From assembly GCA_036555705.1 (NCBI GenBank), contig DATBKT010000132.1:1-64000 (forward strand): DNA of 64,000 bases, written 5' to 3'. The stretch's first letter is position 1; each line of letters starts with the position of its first letter. This document shows positions 37,403-46,968 of this stretch, one piece after another. The stretch comes from JARBAU01 sp029237525. Its GTDB lineage: Archaea; Thermoproteota; Nitrososphaeria; Nitrososphaerales; Nitrososphaeraceae. Made by a program: the position numbers and the translations under genes. The notes under the pieces are model-generated. The model saw only the letters and a program-made list of their open reading frames with translations. It had not been told where the DNA came from and searched no databases.

Positions 37403-39046
37403 TTAGTATTCACCCATTCCACCAGGAGGCATTCCGCCACCCGGAGGTCCACCTGCAGATTTACTTGATGCTATGACATCGTCTATTCTCAGGATCATAG
37501 AAGCGGCCTCAGTAGCGGACTTTATTATTTGTTCCTTGACACTAAGTGGTTCCAAAATCTCGAGCTTAGAAATATCTGCAATTTTGGCATTTCTAACATC
37601 GATTCCTGTCCATTTGGAACCCTTGCTTTGTCTCGCACGCAAATCCGTCATTGCGTCTATCGGATCCATACCAGCATTTTGAGCTAAAGTCAGTGGTATA
37701 ATTTCCAATGACTCTGCGTATTTCTCAGCAGCGAGCTGTTCCCTACCAGATAATGTGCTTACCCAATCACGAATTTTTGATGCTGCATACGCCTCTGGAG
37801 CTCCCCCACCGGCAACTATTACTGGCTTTTCAATTACATCTTTTGTAACCATCAATGCATCATGTATAGATCTATCGGCTTCGTCCACAACCCTCTGAGA
37901 TCCACCTCTAATTAATATTGTCACAGATTTCGGATGCTTCGCCCCTTCTACAAACACCCATTTGTCAGTCTCGACCTTGCGTTCTTCTACATTATCCGCA
38001 AATCCAAGTTCTTTAGCTGTGAGATCTTCAATATTGGTTACAATACTCGCTCCAGTTGCTCTACCTAACTTGGTCATATCGCTTTCCTTTACTCGTCGAA
38101 CGGTTAGAATATTTGCTTTTGCTAGATAATGCTGAGCTATGTCGTCAATACCTTTCTGACACACGACGACGTTAGCGCCTGCCCCAATTATCTTGTCTAC
38201 CATACCTTTTAGCATCTTATTCTCTTCCTCCAAGAACATTTTCATTTGGTCTGGTGAACTTATGTTAATCTTAGCATCGAACTCTGTTTTTTCAATTTCT
38301 AACGCGGAATTGATTAACGCAATTTTTGCCTTTTCTATTCTTTTTGGCATTCCACCATGAACGACTTCCTTATCAAGCACTATGCCTTTGATTAACCTTG
38401 TATCACGAAGTGCTCCTCCGGCCTTTTTTTCTACCTTAACATCGTCAATATCTACCCTAAAACCAGAATCGGATTGATCAGAAACTTGCAAAATTGCGTT
38501 CACTACTAATTCCGAAAGTGCCTCAGAATCCTTGGAGACTAATTTAGTCTGCATAGAAGTCTTTGCAATTTTCATCAATTGTTCTTTGTCATTGTTGCTA
38601 ACCTTTTGGGCAATGTTGTTGAAGATTTCGATTACCTTGTTCGCACTCTTCCTGTAGCCATCTACGATAATCGTAGGGTGTACATCCTTAGCTATCAGCT
38701 GCTCTGCCTTCTCTATAAGTGCTCCAGCCAAGACCACTGCTGAAGTCGTACCATCACCGACTTCGTTGTCAACCGACTTCGCAACTTCTACCATCATCTT
38801 TGCCGCGGGATGCTGGACATCTATTTCCTTAAGGATAGTTGCTCCATCATTTGTAACAGTCACATCTCCCAAAGAATCTACTAGCATTTTGTCCATTCCT
38901 CTTGGACCTAAACTAGATCGCACCACTTCCGCAATCAATTTGGCCGCTGTTATGTTATTCTTCTGGGCGTCCCTACCCTTAGTTTGGGTAGCACCTTCTT
39001 TGAGTATTAATACTGGTACTCCACCAGGCGCATTTTGATTTGACAT
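37403..39046 (-). CDS. thsA: Thermosome (group II chaperonin) subunit
   Basis: A 547-residue ATP-driven protein-folding chaperonin. Clear family blocks: AAKLIAEVVRSSLGPRGMDK, the nucleotide motif GDGTTSAVVLAGALIEKAEQ, VVCQKGIDDIAQHYLAK, IVAGGGAPEAYAASKIRDW and GSKWTGIDVRN. The tail GGPPGGGMPPGG is the usual glycine-rich end. Length is normal. It lies downstream of rpl11 on the same strand with a gap of about 180 bases. Which of the possible paralogous subunits it is (alpha/beta) cannot be decided. Confidence 0.97.
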   Translation of the reverse strand: MSNQNAPGGVPVLILKEGATQTKGRDAQKNNITAAKLIAEVVRSSLGPRGMDKMLVDSLGDVTVTNDGATILKEIDVQHPAAKMMVEVAKSVDNEVGDGTTSAVVLAGALIEKAEQLIAKDVHPTIIVDGYRKSANKVIEIFNNIAQKVSNNDKEQLMKIAKTSMQTKLVSKDSEALSELVVNAILQVSDQSDSGFRVDIDDVKVEKKAGGALRDTRLIKGIVLDKEVVHGGMPKRIEKAKIALINSALEIEKTEFDAKINISSPDQMKMFLEEENKMLKGMVDKIIGAGANVVVCQKGIDDIAQHYLAKANILTVRRVKESDMTKLGRATGASIVTNIEDLTAKELGFADNVEERKVETDKWVFVEGAKHPKSVTILIRGGSQRVVDEADRSIHDALMVTKDVIEKPVIVAGGGAPEAYAASKIRDWVSTLSGREQLAAEKYAESLEIIPLTLAQNAGMDPIDAMTDLRARQSKGSKWTGIDVRNAKIADISKLEILEPLSVKEQIIKSATEAASMILRIDDVIASSKSAGGPPGGGMPPGGMGEY

Positions 39047-39228
39047 TCCACATATTCACCTAAAATTAATAGACTAGATGGCATACTTTGGGGTATTTTA
39101 AATTTACTAAATTGATTATCAAATTCCTAATCTAAGATTATAGACTAATTCCTGTTAGTAAGTAATTTTAACGGTAGCGTTTATCTAGAAGTTTGGAACA
39201 TTACCAAAGTTGCGGAGCAAACGAGTAA

Positions 39229-39708
39229 TCAGAAGAGCTCTTTAAATTTATCCTGTTTAATCTCATTATAGGTTTCCTTTGGAGTCTTTTCATCAATTGA
39301 AATCCCGAGACTGACGCAAGAACCAATTACCTCTTTGACCGCACTTTTCAAGCTGCTAGCGTATGAATTGTCAATCTTCATTTTTGCAATTTTTACAATG
39401 CTATTCATTGTGATTTTCCCTACACTCGCAGTCCCAGCATTGCCTGAACCTTTAGTTATTCCTGCCTCTTTTAATATCAATGCTGCAGTGGGCGGGATTC
39501 CTACTTCGACAGTAAATTGCTTGGTCTCTGAGTCCACTTCAACCTTTACTGGAACCTTCATCCCTGGAAATTCCTTTGTTTTCTCGTTAATTGCATTCAC
39601 TACTTGCAATACGTTAACTCCAATTGGGCCCAAAGCCGGACCAAGTGGTGGTCCCGCACTTGCTTCTCCTCCACTAACAAGAGCATTTATGGATTTCTTT
39701 TCAGACAT
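39229..39708 (-). CDS. rpl11: Ribosomal protein L11 (uL11)
   Basis: Large-subunit protein of the GTPase-associated centre. GGEASAGPPLGPALGPIGVN is the near-invariant N-terminal block. PPTAALILKEAGITKGSGNA and the C-terminal RNA-binding domain follow. The chosen ATG gives MSEKKSI; a GTG three codons upstream (39717) is also possible. Spt5, which often adjoins L11 in archaea, lies 1.4 kb upstream with two unrelated genes between. Confidence 0.96.
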   Translation of the reverse strand: MSEKKSINALVSGGEASAGPPLGPALGPIGVNVLQVVNAINEKTKEFPGMKVPVKVEVDSETKQFTVEVGIPPTAALILKEAGITKGSGNAGTASVGKITMNSIVKIAKMKIDNSYASSLKSAVKEVIGSCVSLGISIDEKTPKETYNEIKQDKFKELF

Positions 39709-39975
39709 GTTTTCCACGAATCCTACACCTAGATATAAATGTCTTTGAAATGTTCGTACAAATCTCCACCAGGTGTTGGAAGATATTAAGAGATTATATA
39801 ACCCCTAAGCAATTCGCTTCTAATCAATTCATCCAAATGCCGAATTAAATCCAAATAATAACGAGTCTCCAGTATTCAAGAACTGATTTAAATTAAAATA
39901 GTACGTTAATTTTTCGGAATTGTAAATGTAGTCAGCATTACCTATATTTAACACTTATAGACATTTGAAAAAGGT

Positions 39976-40512
39976 GTGAATAAAACACTTGCAATTGATC
40001 TCGATTCAGTACTAGCAGACACTATGAAAATATGGACTTTGATATACAGTAATATTCATAATACTACAATAACAAAAGATGACATAAAAGCCTGGGATAT
40101 TCGCAAGATTCTACCAATATCTGCTCAGGAGATTTCTGAAATTTTTATATATGTTTGGATTCATCGATGGAAGGAAATCCCTCCAACCGAGCCAGATCTT
40201 GCTTATATCATTAGACAGTTACATAAAAAGGGCTACCGGATTTCCATTCTTACAAAACGTGAGAGGGAGACTGTACCTTATGTTGCGAACTGGTTGGATT
40301 ACTATGACATCTTCTCAGATGATCTTATATTCATTTACGATGCGACACCCAAAGCAATGTATAAATTTGATATTTTAGTTGATGATGCTCCGATTAACTT
40401 GATTGATGTCGTGTCACCAAAAGTTGGAATTTTATTCAATCAACCGTGGAACCTTGAATTTGATTGGCCAATCAGGGTCAATTCCATTAGCAGCATAGAA
40501 AACACATTGTAG
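39976..40512 (+). CDS. HAD-family 5'(3')-deoxyribonucleotidase-like phosphatase
   Basis: A 178-residue HAD hydrolase. LAIDLDSVLADT (residues 5-16) holds the catalytic D-x-D, ISILTKRERE holds the motif II Thr, and FDILVDDAPINLI holds the motif IV acidic pair. The small size, the D-x-D-x-V-L-A-D start and the short cap match the NT5C deoxyribonucleotidase-like group, which removes phosphate from (deoxy)nucleoside monophosphates; some members act on other substrates. The start is a GTG. It sits on the opposite strand between rpl11 and spt5. Confidence 0.8.
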   Translation: MNKTLAIDLDSVLADTMKIWTLIYSNIHNTTITKDDIKAWDIRKILPISAQEISEIFIYVWIHRWKEIPPTEPDLAYIIRQLHKKGYRISILTKRERETVPYVANWLDYYDIFSDDLIFIYDATPKAMYKFDILVDDAPINLIDVVSPKVGILFNQPWNLEFDWPIRVNSISSIENTL

Positions 40513-40714
40513 AGATTCATAAGAACGATTATCTCTCAAAACATGGCCGTAGAATGTGACTAATCTATATCGACATGTGTGAAACCACAAATAACAAGAA
40601 GCCTCGTTACAGTGAATTAGCCACGGTGATCCTTTTTAATGCAATCAGATTATTATTAGAATAGCACGGTTAATAGAGCCTAGTCGAATCTTCATCAGTT
40701 ATGGTCTGTAAGCA

Positions 40715-40936
40715 TTATAACATTTTTATATGTCCATGACTGTTTGATGGGATAACCATCAGTTCTCTCATTTTTGTCAAGTTATCTTCGTGTGGAATAC
40801 TGACGGGGTACAGATAAACAAAACTATAAAGCAAGATCATTAGGATGATGCCACTAGCGATAAGAGCAATCCCTGCATATATTAATAACCTCTTTTTATC
40901 TTTCCTATTTGACAGTTTGCTATGACACCATTCCAT
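40715..40936 (-). CDS. Small single-helix membrane protein
   Basis: Seventy-three residues: a basic N-terminal part (SKLSNRKDKKR), one membrane helix at about residues 18-41 (LIYAGIALIASGIILMILLY), then a polar outer part. It lies downstream of spt5 on the same strand. It is not SecE, although SecE is often near Spt5: the helix position and sequence do not fit. Unknown function. Confidence 0.5.
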   Translation of the reverse strand: MEWCHSKLSNRKDKKRLLIYAGIALIASGIILMILLYSFVYLYPVSIPHEDNLTKMRELMVIPSNSHGHIKML

Positions 40937-41120
40937 TTGGGTTTACTTTAAATCTGTGATACTATTGAAGAAAAACTTATCACTCCAGAATAAACAATCA
41001 CAATTTAAAAAATATAAACTACAAAAAAGTACTTTTATATTACGCACGAATCCAGATGGTGAGATCTGAAGTATTCGGTAACCTTGTACTGGATACATAA
41101 TACCCGATCTGAAAATGCAG

Positions 41121-41777
41121 CTAGTGTGACATCTTTTTCAAATAATTTGCATCGACTGTGACAGGGATTTGATATGGTGAATCAAGTAATACTACGGTAG
41201 CCTCTTGCTTTTCGTAGTCTACTCTCGTTATTTTAGCCTTCATTGATTTGAATGGACCGCCGATAACTTCTACGGTATCATCGACACTTAATTCAGTTAC
41301 TACTGGCTTCTTAACTATGTATCCTTCAATGTCTTTAAAGGGCAATTCTCCGCGAATTTGACCTCTTACATGTCTAACACCAGACAACGCTTCAAAAGCC
41401 ACCATTGAATCTGGCGCTTCGATTATTATATAGCCCTTAAAGTTATCTAGTACAAGTATAGAATAAATTCCAATTTTTTTAGCCGCGACTTTGTTCTGAA
41501 TAATATTAGCCACAACACGTTCCTGGCCACCAGTTGTTCTTATTGCAAAGAACTTCGACTCAATCGTCTTGGTTTTCTCTAGTGGCAAATTATAATCAGA
41601 TTTTTGCGAAGATTCTTCATCTGGAATAGGCATAGATGATGCCTCCTCTTTAACGCCAAGAGTTTCATTATTTTCTTGTATTATTGGATTGTCTTTATCG
41701 CTGTCATGCTCGAAATCAGACAAATCACTAAAAACCTCATCATCAGAATGTTTATTTTTTTCAAGATAATTATTCAT
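41121..41777 (-). CDS. spt5: Transcription elongation factor Spt5 (NusG)
   Basis: Binds the RNA polymerase clamp and keeps it processive. The NGN domain runs from FFAIRTTGGQERVVANII (about residue 75) through GYIIIEAPDSMVAFEALSGV. The KOW domain is in VDDTVEVIGGPFKSMKAKIT (about residues 165-190). An extra N-terminal 70-residue acidic, low-complexity region (SDDEVFSDLSDFEHDSDKDN) makes it longer than usual archaeal Spt5 (about 145-150 residues). Confidence 0.94.
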   Translation of the reverse strand: MNNYLEKNKHSDDEVFSDLSDFEHDSDKDNPIIQENNETLGVKEEASSMPIPDEESSQKSDYNLPLEKTKTIESKFFAIRTTGGQERVVANIIQNKVAAKKIGIYSILVLDNFKGYIIIEAPDSMVAFEALSGVRHVRGQIRGELPFKDIEGYIVKKPVVTELSVDDTVEVIGGPFKSMKAKITRVDYEKQEATVVLLDSPYQIPVTVDANYLKKMSH

Positions 41778-42148
41778 AATTCCTATTTCATTAACCGATA
41801 CTCAAATGCAATTTATAAATTTACTTAAGTTGAATCATATAAATTCGCTATTCTGAAACTAAAATACGCACAATAATTCGCTTATGGCATAGGTTGGGTC
41901 TGTTCGGGTAGATTTAAGATTTGAGTCTGTTGAGTTCATTGTAAAGTCTATGCTACAAGTTCAGAACCTAATCACAAATATTGCGATATACGCAAGATCA
42001 TATATCCTGTCTTGACAATTAACCCTTCTTACTTAAACCTCTAATTGAAAACATAAACTTAGGATTGATATCTAACGTATGAAAGATAACCCGAGAACAT
42101 CGATTTTTTTGTAGACACGATCATTTTAGAAGATAGAAATAGGCGATA
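41778..42148 (+). other. Intergenic, no gene seen
   Basis: About 370 AT-rich bases between divergent genes spt5 and dtdA; no frame or repeat recognised. Confidence 0.45.
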
Positions 42149-42988
42149 TTGCCCTCAAGTATGGATACCTTGGAGGAAAGTTATTATACTCTTATGGCTT
42201 CGGAAGCAGATCTTGCAAGTAGGACTATGTTAAATTATCTGATTAATGACAGAGGTTTCGAACTTGTAAATGGCAAATCAAACATCTTTGAATCCAAGTT
42301 TCACGAAAATGTTAAGCTCTATATTTCCAAGTTTGAACTTATTTACCTAGAGGATGTCAATTCGCAAATTCATAATTCAAAAGCAGTTATTTTCCTGTCT
42401 AAACATGAATCATCGAAGAAAATACCATCTCTTACATGTCATTCCACAGGAAATTTTATGGATAATAAATATGGAGGAAGATCGAAAGAACTCGGACTAT
42501 GCTTTCCATCCCTACAAAAAAATTTCATAAAACAAATTAATAATAAGAAATCTTTGGTTCCAGACTATGAAATATGCATTGAAGCAACACATCACGGACC
42601 GACATCCCTGTCGTGTCCAATTTTATTCGTGGAGATAGGATCCTCTTATCCTCAGTGGACTGATACCAATGCTGCTTCACTTGTTTGTGACACAATACTT
42701 GAGGTAATCGCTTTCGGCTTGAATTGCGATAAAATAGGTATCGGACTTGGTGGACCACATTACCCTGTCAAATTTAATGAATTGTTGATAGAATCAGAGT
42801 ATGGTCTTGCTGCAATAGCTCCGAAGTATAATCTTAGTTTTATTGATCATGCTATGCTAACTCAAATGTACTCTAAGAGTATCGAAAAGGTTACTCATAT
42901 TGTAGTCGATAGAAAAGGTCTAGGTAAAGAAAAGAGTCGAATAATGAACCTTATAAGCCAATCTGGTCTTGAGATTCTGTATTTGTAA
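42149..42988 (+). CDS. dtdA: D-aminoacyl-tRNA deacylase, archaeal/GEK1 type
   Basis: A 279-residue enzyme that hydrolyses D-amino acids from wrongly charged tRNAs. Family blocks: VIFLSKHESSKKIPSLTCHS, then TGNFMDNKYGGRSKELG, CIEATHHGPTSLSCPILFVE and IGSSYPQWTDTNAAS, and later IGLGGPHYP. The His-rich EATHHGPT core is typical. Length fits the archaeal DTD2 form. It lies just upstream of a Nudix gene on the same strand with a 98-base gap. Confidence 0.92.
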   Translation: MPSSMDTLEESYYTLMASEADLASRTMLNYLINDRGFELVNGKSNIFESKFHENVKLYISKFELIYLEDVNSQIHNSKAVIFLSKHESSKKIPSLTCHSTGNFMDNKYGGRSKELGLCFPSLQKNFIKQINNKKSLVPDYEICIEATHHGPTSLSCPILFVEIGSSYPQWTDTNAASLVCDTILEVIAFGLNCDKIGIGLGGPHYPVKFNELLIESEYGLAAIAPKYNLSFIDHAMLTQMYSKSIEKVTHIVVDRKGLGKEKSRIMNLISQSGLEILYL

Positions 42989-43086
42989 CCGCTATATGTT
43001 AATTCCAGTTCAAAGGCGTATTTTATATGAAGATGATTTACGCTACAAGATAAGTTTCTAAGTTAAATTCTATTAGTAACTCCTAA

Positions 43087-43524
43087 TTGAAATCATGTGT
43101 GAATGTGGAGGATAAAACCAAAAACAGAATAAAGGTTGTCACGGTTTTCCTAATGTATGAAGGAAAGATATTGCTTCTCAGACGCAGCGCAAAGGTCAGA
43201 ACTATGAATGGTATGTGGGCAGGAATAAGTGGCTATCTAGAGGATGTAAATCCATTGGTTCAAGCGCTCAAAGAGATACGTGAGGAATGCGGGCTTTCGG
43301 AAGGTCAAATTGATCTTCTCAAGTTTGCAGAGCCGCTAGAGGTTAAAGATGAGCAATTTTCTAATATTATTTGGATAGTGTATCCCTTCTTATTTGAATC
43401 ATCAACAAAGTCTATCAGGTTAGATTGGGAACATGATGAATATGTTTGGATAAATCCAATTGATTTAGGAAATTACAAGACCGTTCCGAAGCTGAGCAAA
43501 GCTTTGGAAAGATTATTGCATTAG
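43087..43524 (+). CDS. Nudix hydrolase
   Basis: A 145-residue Nudix protein: VVTVFLMYEGKILLLRRSAK, then the Nudix helix region GISGYLEDVNPLVQALKEIR followed by EECGL. The catalytic E-E-x-G-L end is intact. The Nudix box lacks one residue between the Gly and the helix compared with the G-x5-E-x7-REUXEEXGU consensus, and the first Glu is not in register. These enzymes cleave nucleoside diphosphates linked to another moiety; substrate unknown. The start is a TTG. Confidence 0.85.
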   Translation: MKSCVNVEDKTKNRIKVVTVFLMYEGKILLLRRSAKVRTMNGMWAGISGYLEDVNPLVQALKEIREECGLSEGQIDLLKFAEPLEVKDEQFSNIIWIVYPFLFESSTKSIRLDWEHDEYVWINPIDLGNYKTVPKLSKALERLLH

Positions 43525-43661
43525 TATTGTTGGCAAATTTTAGTGTAGGTCATATTGTTCCTCTTAGAACGAATTTCACAAATGTTTGGTATGTGCCTAT
43601 CCAATGTATCAAACTATTTCGATGTGAAAAATGACTCTAATGAAATCGTTATCTTCAAGAC

Positions 43662-46166
43662 TCATTCAACTACGGTTGTCTTAGATCGTATCTGGTTAGA
43701 ATCATTTAGATCGAATACTAAAGTATGAACTGTGCTATCTGGTGCAAAATATGATTCCCTTATGTTCTTGGGAAAATACTCTTTGTGGCGTCTGCCAGAA
43801 TTTAAATGAAAGCCAGACTTCATACCAATCAATTCGAGATCGTTAAAGTAACTACTAGATCCTTCAGCATCGGTCAGAATTTGGAGCGAACCATTAGTTC
43901 GTAATTTCGATGGCATGTGAGAAATCAATGACGTCAATTCTGGATTGTCATTCATACCATTAGAAAAGTGCTTTTTAGGTAAAACTAAAAAAAAGTTATC
44001 TACAGATCTATTTGAAATACTGGGGATTAATTTCTTAGTATCTCCCCAAAAGGATGACGCATTCGGTGGATCAAGATCCGCAAATCTTAACTTAGCTCTT
44101 GAAACCTCAGTCTGATCTTTTCCAATTCCAATGAAATACTCTGCCCAATTATTTACTGCAATTTCTTCCAAGATGTCTCCCCTTCGCATGTCTACCTCAA
44201 TATTAACTTTGAGATATAGTTTTCTTGCCTTGTTAATCGTCCTGTTGAGCTGTGTAGATGGGTTACCTTCATGAAAAAATTGGAAAATAAGATTCCATCT
44301 TTGCCTAAAGATATCAGGAAACTGCCTGGTCTTTATGAGCTCTTTAAAAAGTTCAGTTTCGGCAAAGTCTGAAAAAAACTCATCTGTTCTTGATACTGCT
44401 TCGAATTTGGGAAGGTACAACTCTTCATACAAATTGGTTACTCTGTCCCAGGCCCTAATCGGATCTGAACCCATATAGGTAACTGACAAGTCAGCTAGCC
44501 ATAGCACCTCGCCAATTAGTTTTATTTTGAATGAATCTAATCCCATCTTATCAAGATTGTTTAAATGTTCTACGAATTTTTTCTGAGCAAGGGCGTGTTT
44601 GAAATACGGAAAATCCGTTCGCCAAATCAGTGCCTCGACATTTCCACTTTCTATTTTGTTATTATCTTCAGGTTTGATATATTCAGGGTGCGTTGTGGCA
44701 AACTCGATAGGCGGCAATAGAGCAGATTTGTAATCTCTAAAATAATTCTCAAACTCATATTTACCCATAGTAAAATACGCAACATGGATCCCGGTTTCTT
44801 GCAATTCGCTAATAGTTCTAACAACATTTGGTCCTTTTGGACCTGCAGCAGGACTTCGATTGGCCTCTAGCTGACCTGGATCATAATCATGTAAGAGCCC
44901 TGCTATAAGAAGCAATTCGTAATCAGCCGAATTAAACCTATAGTTATGAAACTCTCGGGGAAGCATTTGTAAGCTTAGATAAGACACCTCTAGAGTATGA
45001 TGGAAATTATGATATTCGCTCGATCCCTCCCCAATACCTTGTGACGTATACGAATTTTGGAGAAATCGCAATAGCATGCGAATTTTTGCGATCTTGTCAA
45101 CAGATATTCCTCTTTGTTCAGCAGCTAAGACAAGGGCTGAAATTAGGTCATTATCTTTTGTATTTGCAAGATTTTCGTTGGTAAATGCAATAATTCTTTT
45201 TTTAGCTCCTGGTAAATGTCGAATGGCTTCGTGATAAACAAGTCTGATAGGTAGGCTCTTATTTAAGTAAATCACCAGCGTCATGAAATTGCCTGGATAT
45301 TTGATCCTTGGTTTCTCTCTCTCTATAATTTCTTCTGAAGCCAAAACAAGTTTTCTGTTCAGTTCAGCAATTAGTGTAGCAATGTTTTCATCCTCAAACT
45401 GATGACCATTTAGATTGATTAGCCGAGTTCGTTCGGTATTCATGACTATCCACTGCGGAATCTTCACCCTATATCTAAACCGTTTATGCGTTTTACGTTG
45501 AGATCCGTATAGTGATATCATTTCTTTATAGGTAACAGCAACATTCCTTCTATCCACTGAAAATGGTAGATCGCTATCCCTTACAACTTGAAGAATAATT
45601 TCTTTAGTCCCAGTTTGAAGGCCCAGTAAAATATGCCAATATTTGCCTTTATCAAGCCACGCAGGGACTTGAGTTTCTTTGTCCCAAAAGTCTATTGGAC
45701 CAAGTGGAAGATAGCCATTTTCATATTCTTTTGTTTCGGGGTTATATGATCGATAATCGTATGCTCCAATCTGTGGATCAAGGTCACGTGCAAGGGCTCT
45801 TACATTCACTATAAGGTCTGCTGACCTCGTCAACTCACGATATGCCATTACTCCCCAAATTGTACCTAACGCGCTAAATAACGTGAATATTTCAGCTTCA
45901 GTATCTACCTGATGTAGTGCTAGATATCTAGGAGCAAGTGGTATTCCAAACCAACCGGTTGCTAAAATACCCATGAATGCTAAAGTAATGAACAGCCATC
46001 TGGCAAGATCGTTATACGTTAGACTGAAGGAATATCTATTGGATTGAATAGGTAAACTACAATAATACTTAGGAGCCCTGGCTGCTCCACTATTTTCTGA
46101 TAGAAATTGGGAGACTGTCATATGAATTATTCTTAAAATTGCAGCTCTCCCATTCCCTCTATTCAT
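43662..46166 (-). CDS. Membrane protein with class I cyclic-nucleotide-phosphodiesterase-like HD domain and methyltransferase-like C-terminus
   Basis: An 834-residue protein. Two membrane helices lie near residues 55-75 and 90-108, then an unassigned region to about 340. Residues about 350-580 carry the ordered motifs of class I PDEs: EYHNFHHTLEV (385-395; canonical YHN-x2-HA), LLHDYDPG (424-431; canonical HD-x2-H-x-G), IWRTDFPYFKHA (514-525; canonical ATD-x3-H) and LADLS (557-561; metal Asp). The spacing fits. The second His of the HD motif is replaced by DPG. Residues about 665-790 resemble the end of a TrmB-type methyltransferase fold (FFLVLPKKHF, SLQILTDAEG), with no clear SAM loop. Substrate is unknown; a cyclic nucleotide is plausible. 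Confidence 0.72.
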   Translation of the reverse strand: MNRGNGRAAILRIIHMTVSQFLSENSGAARAPKYYCSLPIQSNRYSFSLTYNDLARWLFITLAFMGILATGWFGIPLAPRYLALHQVDTEAEIFTLFSALGTIWGVMAYRELTRSADLIVNVRALARDLDPQIGAYDYRSYNPETKEYENGYLPLGPIDFWDKETQVPAWLDKGKYWHILLGLQTGTKEIILQVVRDSDLPFSVDRRNVAVTYKEMISLYGSQRKTHKRFRYRVKIPQWIVMNTERTRLINLNGHQFEDENIATLIAELNRKLVLASEEIIEREKPRIKYPGNFMTLVIYLNKSLPIRLVYHEAIRHLPGAKKRIIAFTNENLANTKDNDLISALVLAAEQRGISVDKIAKIRMLLRFLQNSYTSQGIGEGSSEYHNFHHTLEVSYLSLQMLPREFHNYRFNSADYELLLIAGLLHDYDPGQLEANRSPAAGPKGPNVVRTISELQETGIHVAYFTMGKYEFENYFRDYKSALLPPIEFATTHPEYIKPEDNNKIESGNVEALIWRTDFPYFKHALAQKKFVEHLNNLDKMGLDSFKIKLIGEVLWLADLSVTYMGSDPIRAWDRVTNLYEELYLPKFEAVSRTDEFFSDFAETELFKELIKTRQFPDIFRQRWNLIFQFFHEGNPSTQLNRTINKARKLYLKVNIEVDMRRGDILEEIAVNNWAEYFIGIGKDQTEVSRAKLRFADLDPPNASSFWGDTKKLIPSISNRSVDNFFLVLPKKHFSNGMNDNPELTSLISHMPSKLRTNGSLQILTDAEGSSSYFNDLELIGMKSGFHLNSGRRHKEYFPKNIRESYFAPDSTVHTLVFDLNDSNQIRSKTTVVE

Positions 46167-46388
46167 TATTATTTGCTTAGTGTGTTACAATCAGCGACAT
46201 TATATATTTGCAAAGTTTATGGAAAATAGGATTTAAAGTAACTAGTCTTATCAGGCATGCAGTGACAAAGGGAAATAACTTCCAAACGAAAAAGTGTAAA
46301 CAAAATTTGTCTATGTAAATGCAAGTGACTATAGTTCAAAAATGCTCAACTGAATTATATTGCACTTTGTCATTATAATATTCCTTGT

Positions 46389-46772
46389 CTATGACTTGAC
46401 CACGATCTTTCCTCTCATTGCTTGTGGATGCAAGGAACAATAATACTCGTATACTCCTGCCTTATTCGTAGCGATTGCAGTTATAAAGGATTGATCGGCA
46501 GTCAAGTATGAAGTGTTTATGCCTAAAGGATCAACTATGAAATCATGCCTTACAAAATCCTTGTTCAGAACGACTAGTTTCTTTGGATGGTTTGTGCTCG
46601 CATAAATTGTCGGATTGGTCCCATTAAATCTATTCTCTTGTGCTATGAGCAACATTCCATTTGCGGTCTTTACTTTTGATTCAATAGTTGTATGGGTTAG
46701 ATTACCAATTGCCCATATTATCCCGACTGACATAAATGATACAGCAATAATGGCTATTATGTTAGTATTCAT
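46389..46772 (-). CDS. Membrane-anchored cupredoxin (plastocyanin-like)
   Basis: A 127-residue protein. The N-terminal hydrophobic helix (about residues 4-24) anchors it outside the membrane. The rest is a cupredoxin: His76 in VRHDF, then Cys112, His115 and Met119 in YYCSLHPQAM, the ligand set of type 1 copper sites. It probably carries electrons in the copper-based respiratory chain typical of thaumarchaea. It is divergent from the CtaA-like gene across about 200 bases. Confidence 0.9.
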   Translation of the reverse strand: MNTNIIAIIAVSFMSVGIIWAIGNLTHTTIESKVKTANGMLLIAQENRFNGTNPTIYASTNHPKKLVVLNKDFVRHDFIVDPLGINTSYLTADQSFITAIATNKAGVYEYYCSLHPQAMRGKIVVKS

Positions 46773-46968
46773 CGCACTACTGACCCTATTATATGATATT
46801 CAAATTATCATCTATTCATATTTGATATATTAAGCTAATCTCTCAAATATGAAAATGCATGCAATTAGAAAGAATTCTCGAAAAACATATGAACTCAATT
46901 TATCTATTACCTATGTCATAGACTCATAGAAACTAAGATTAATAATTACCTAGATCCAACCCAAATTC

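Noticed and set aside
39335..39748. 137-aa plus-strand frame
   Set aside because: Shadow of the L11 gene.
40715..40936. SecE next to Spt5
   Set aside because: The small membrane protein there has its helix near the N-terminus and a long polar outer tail, with no SecE signature.
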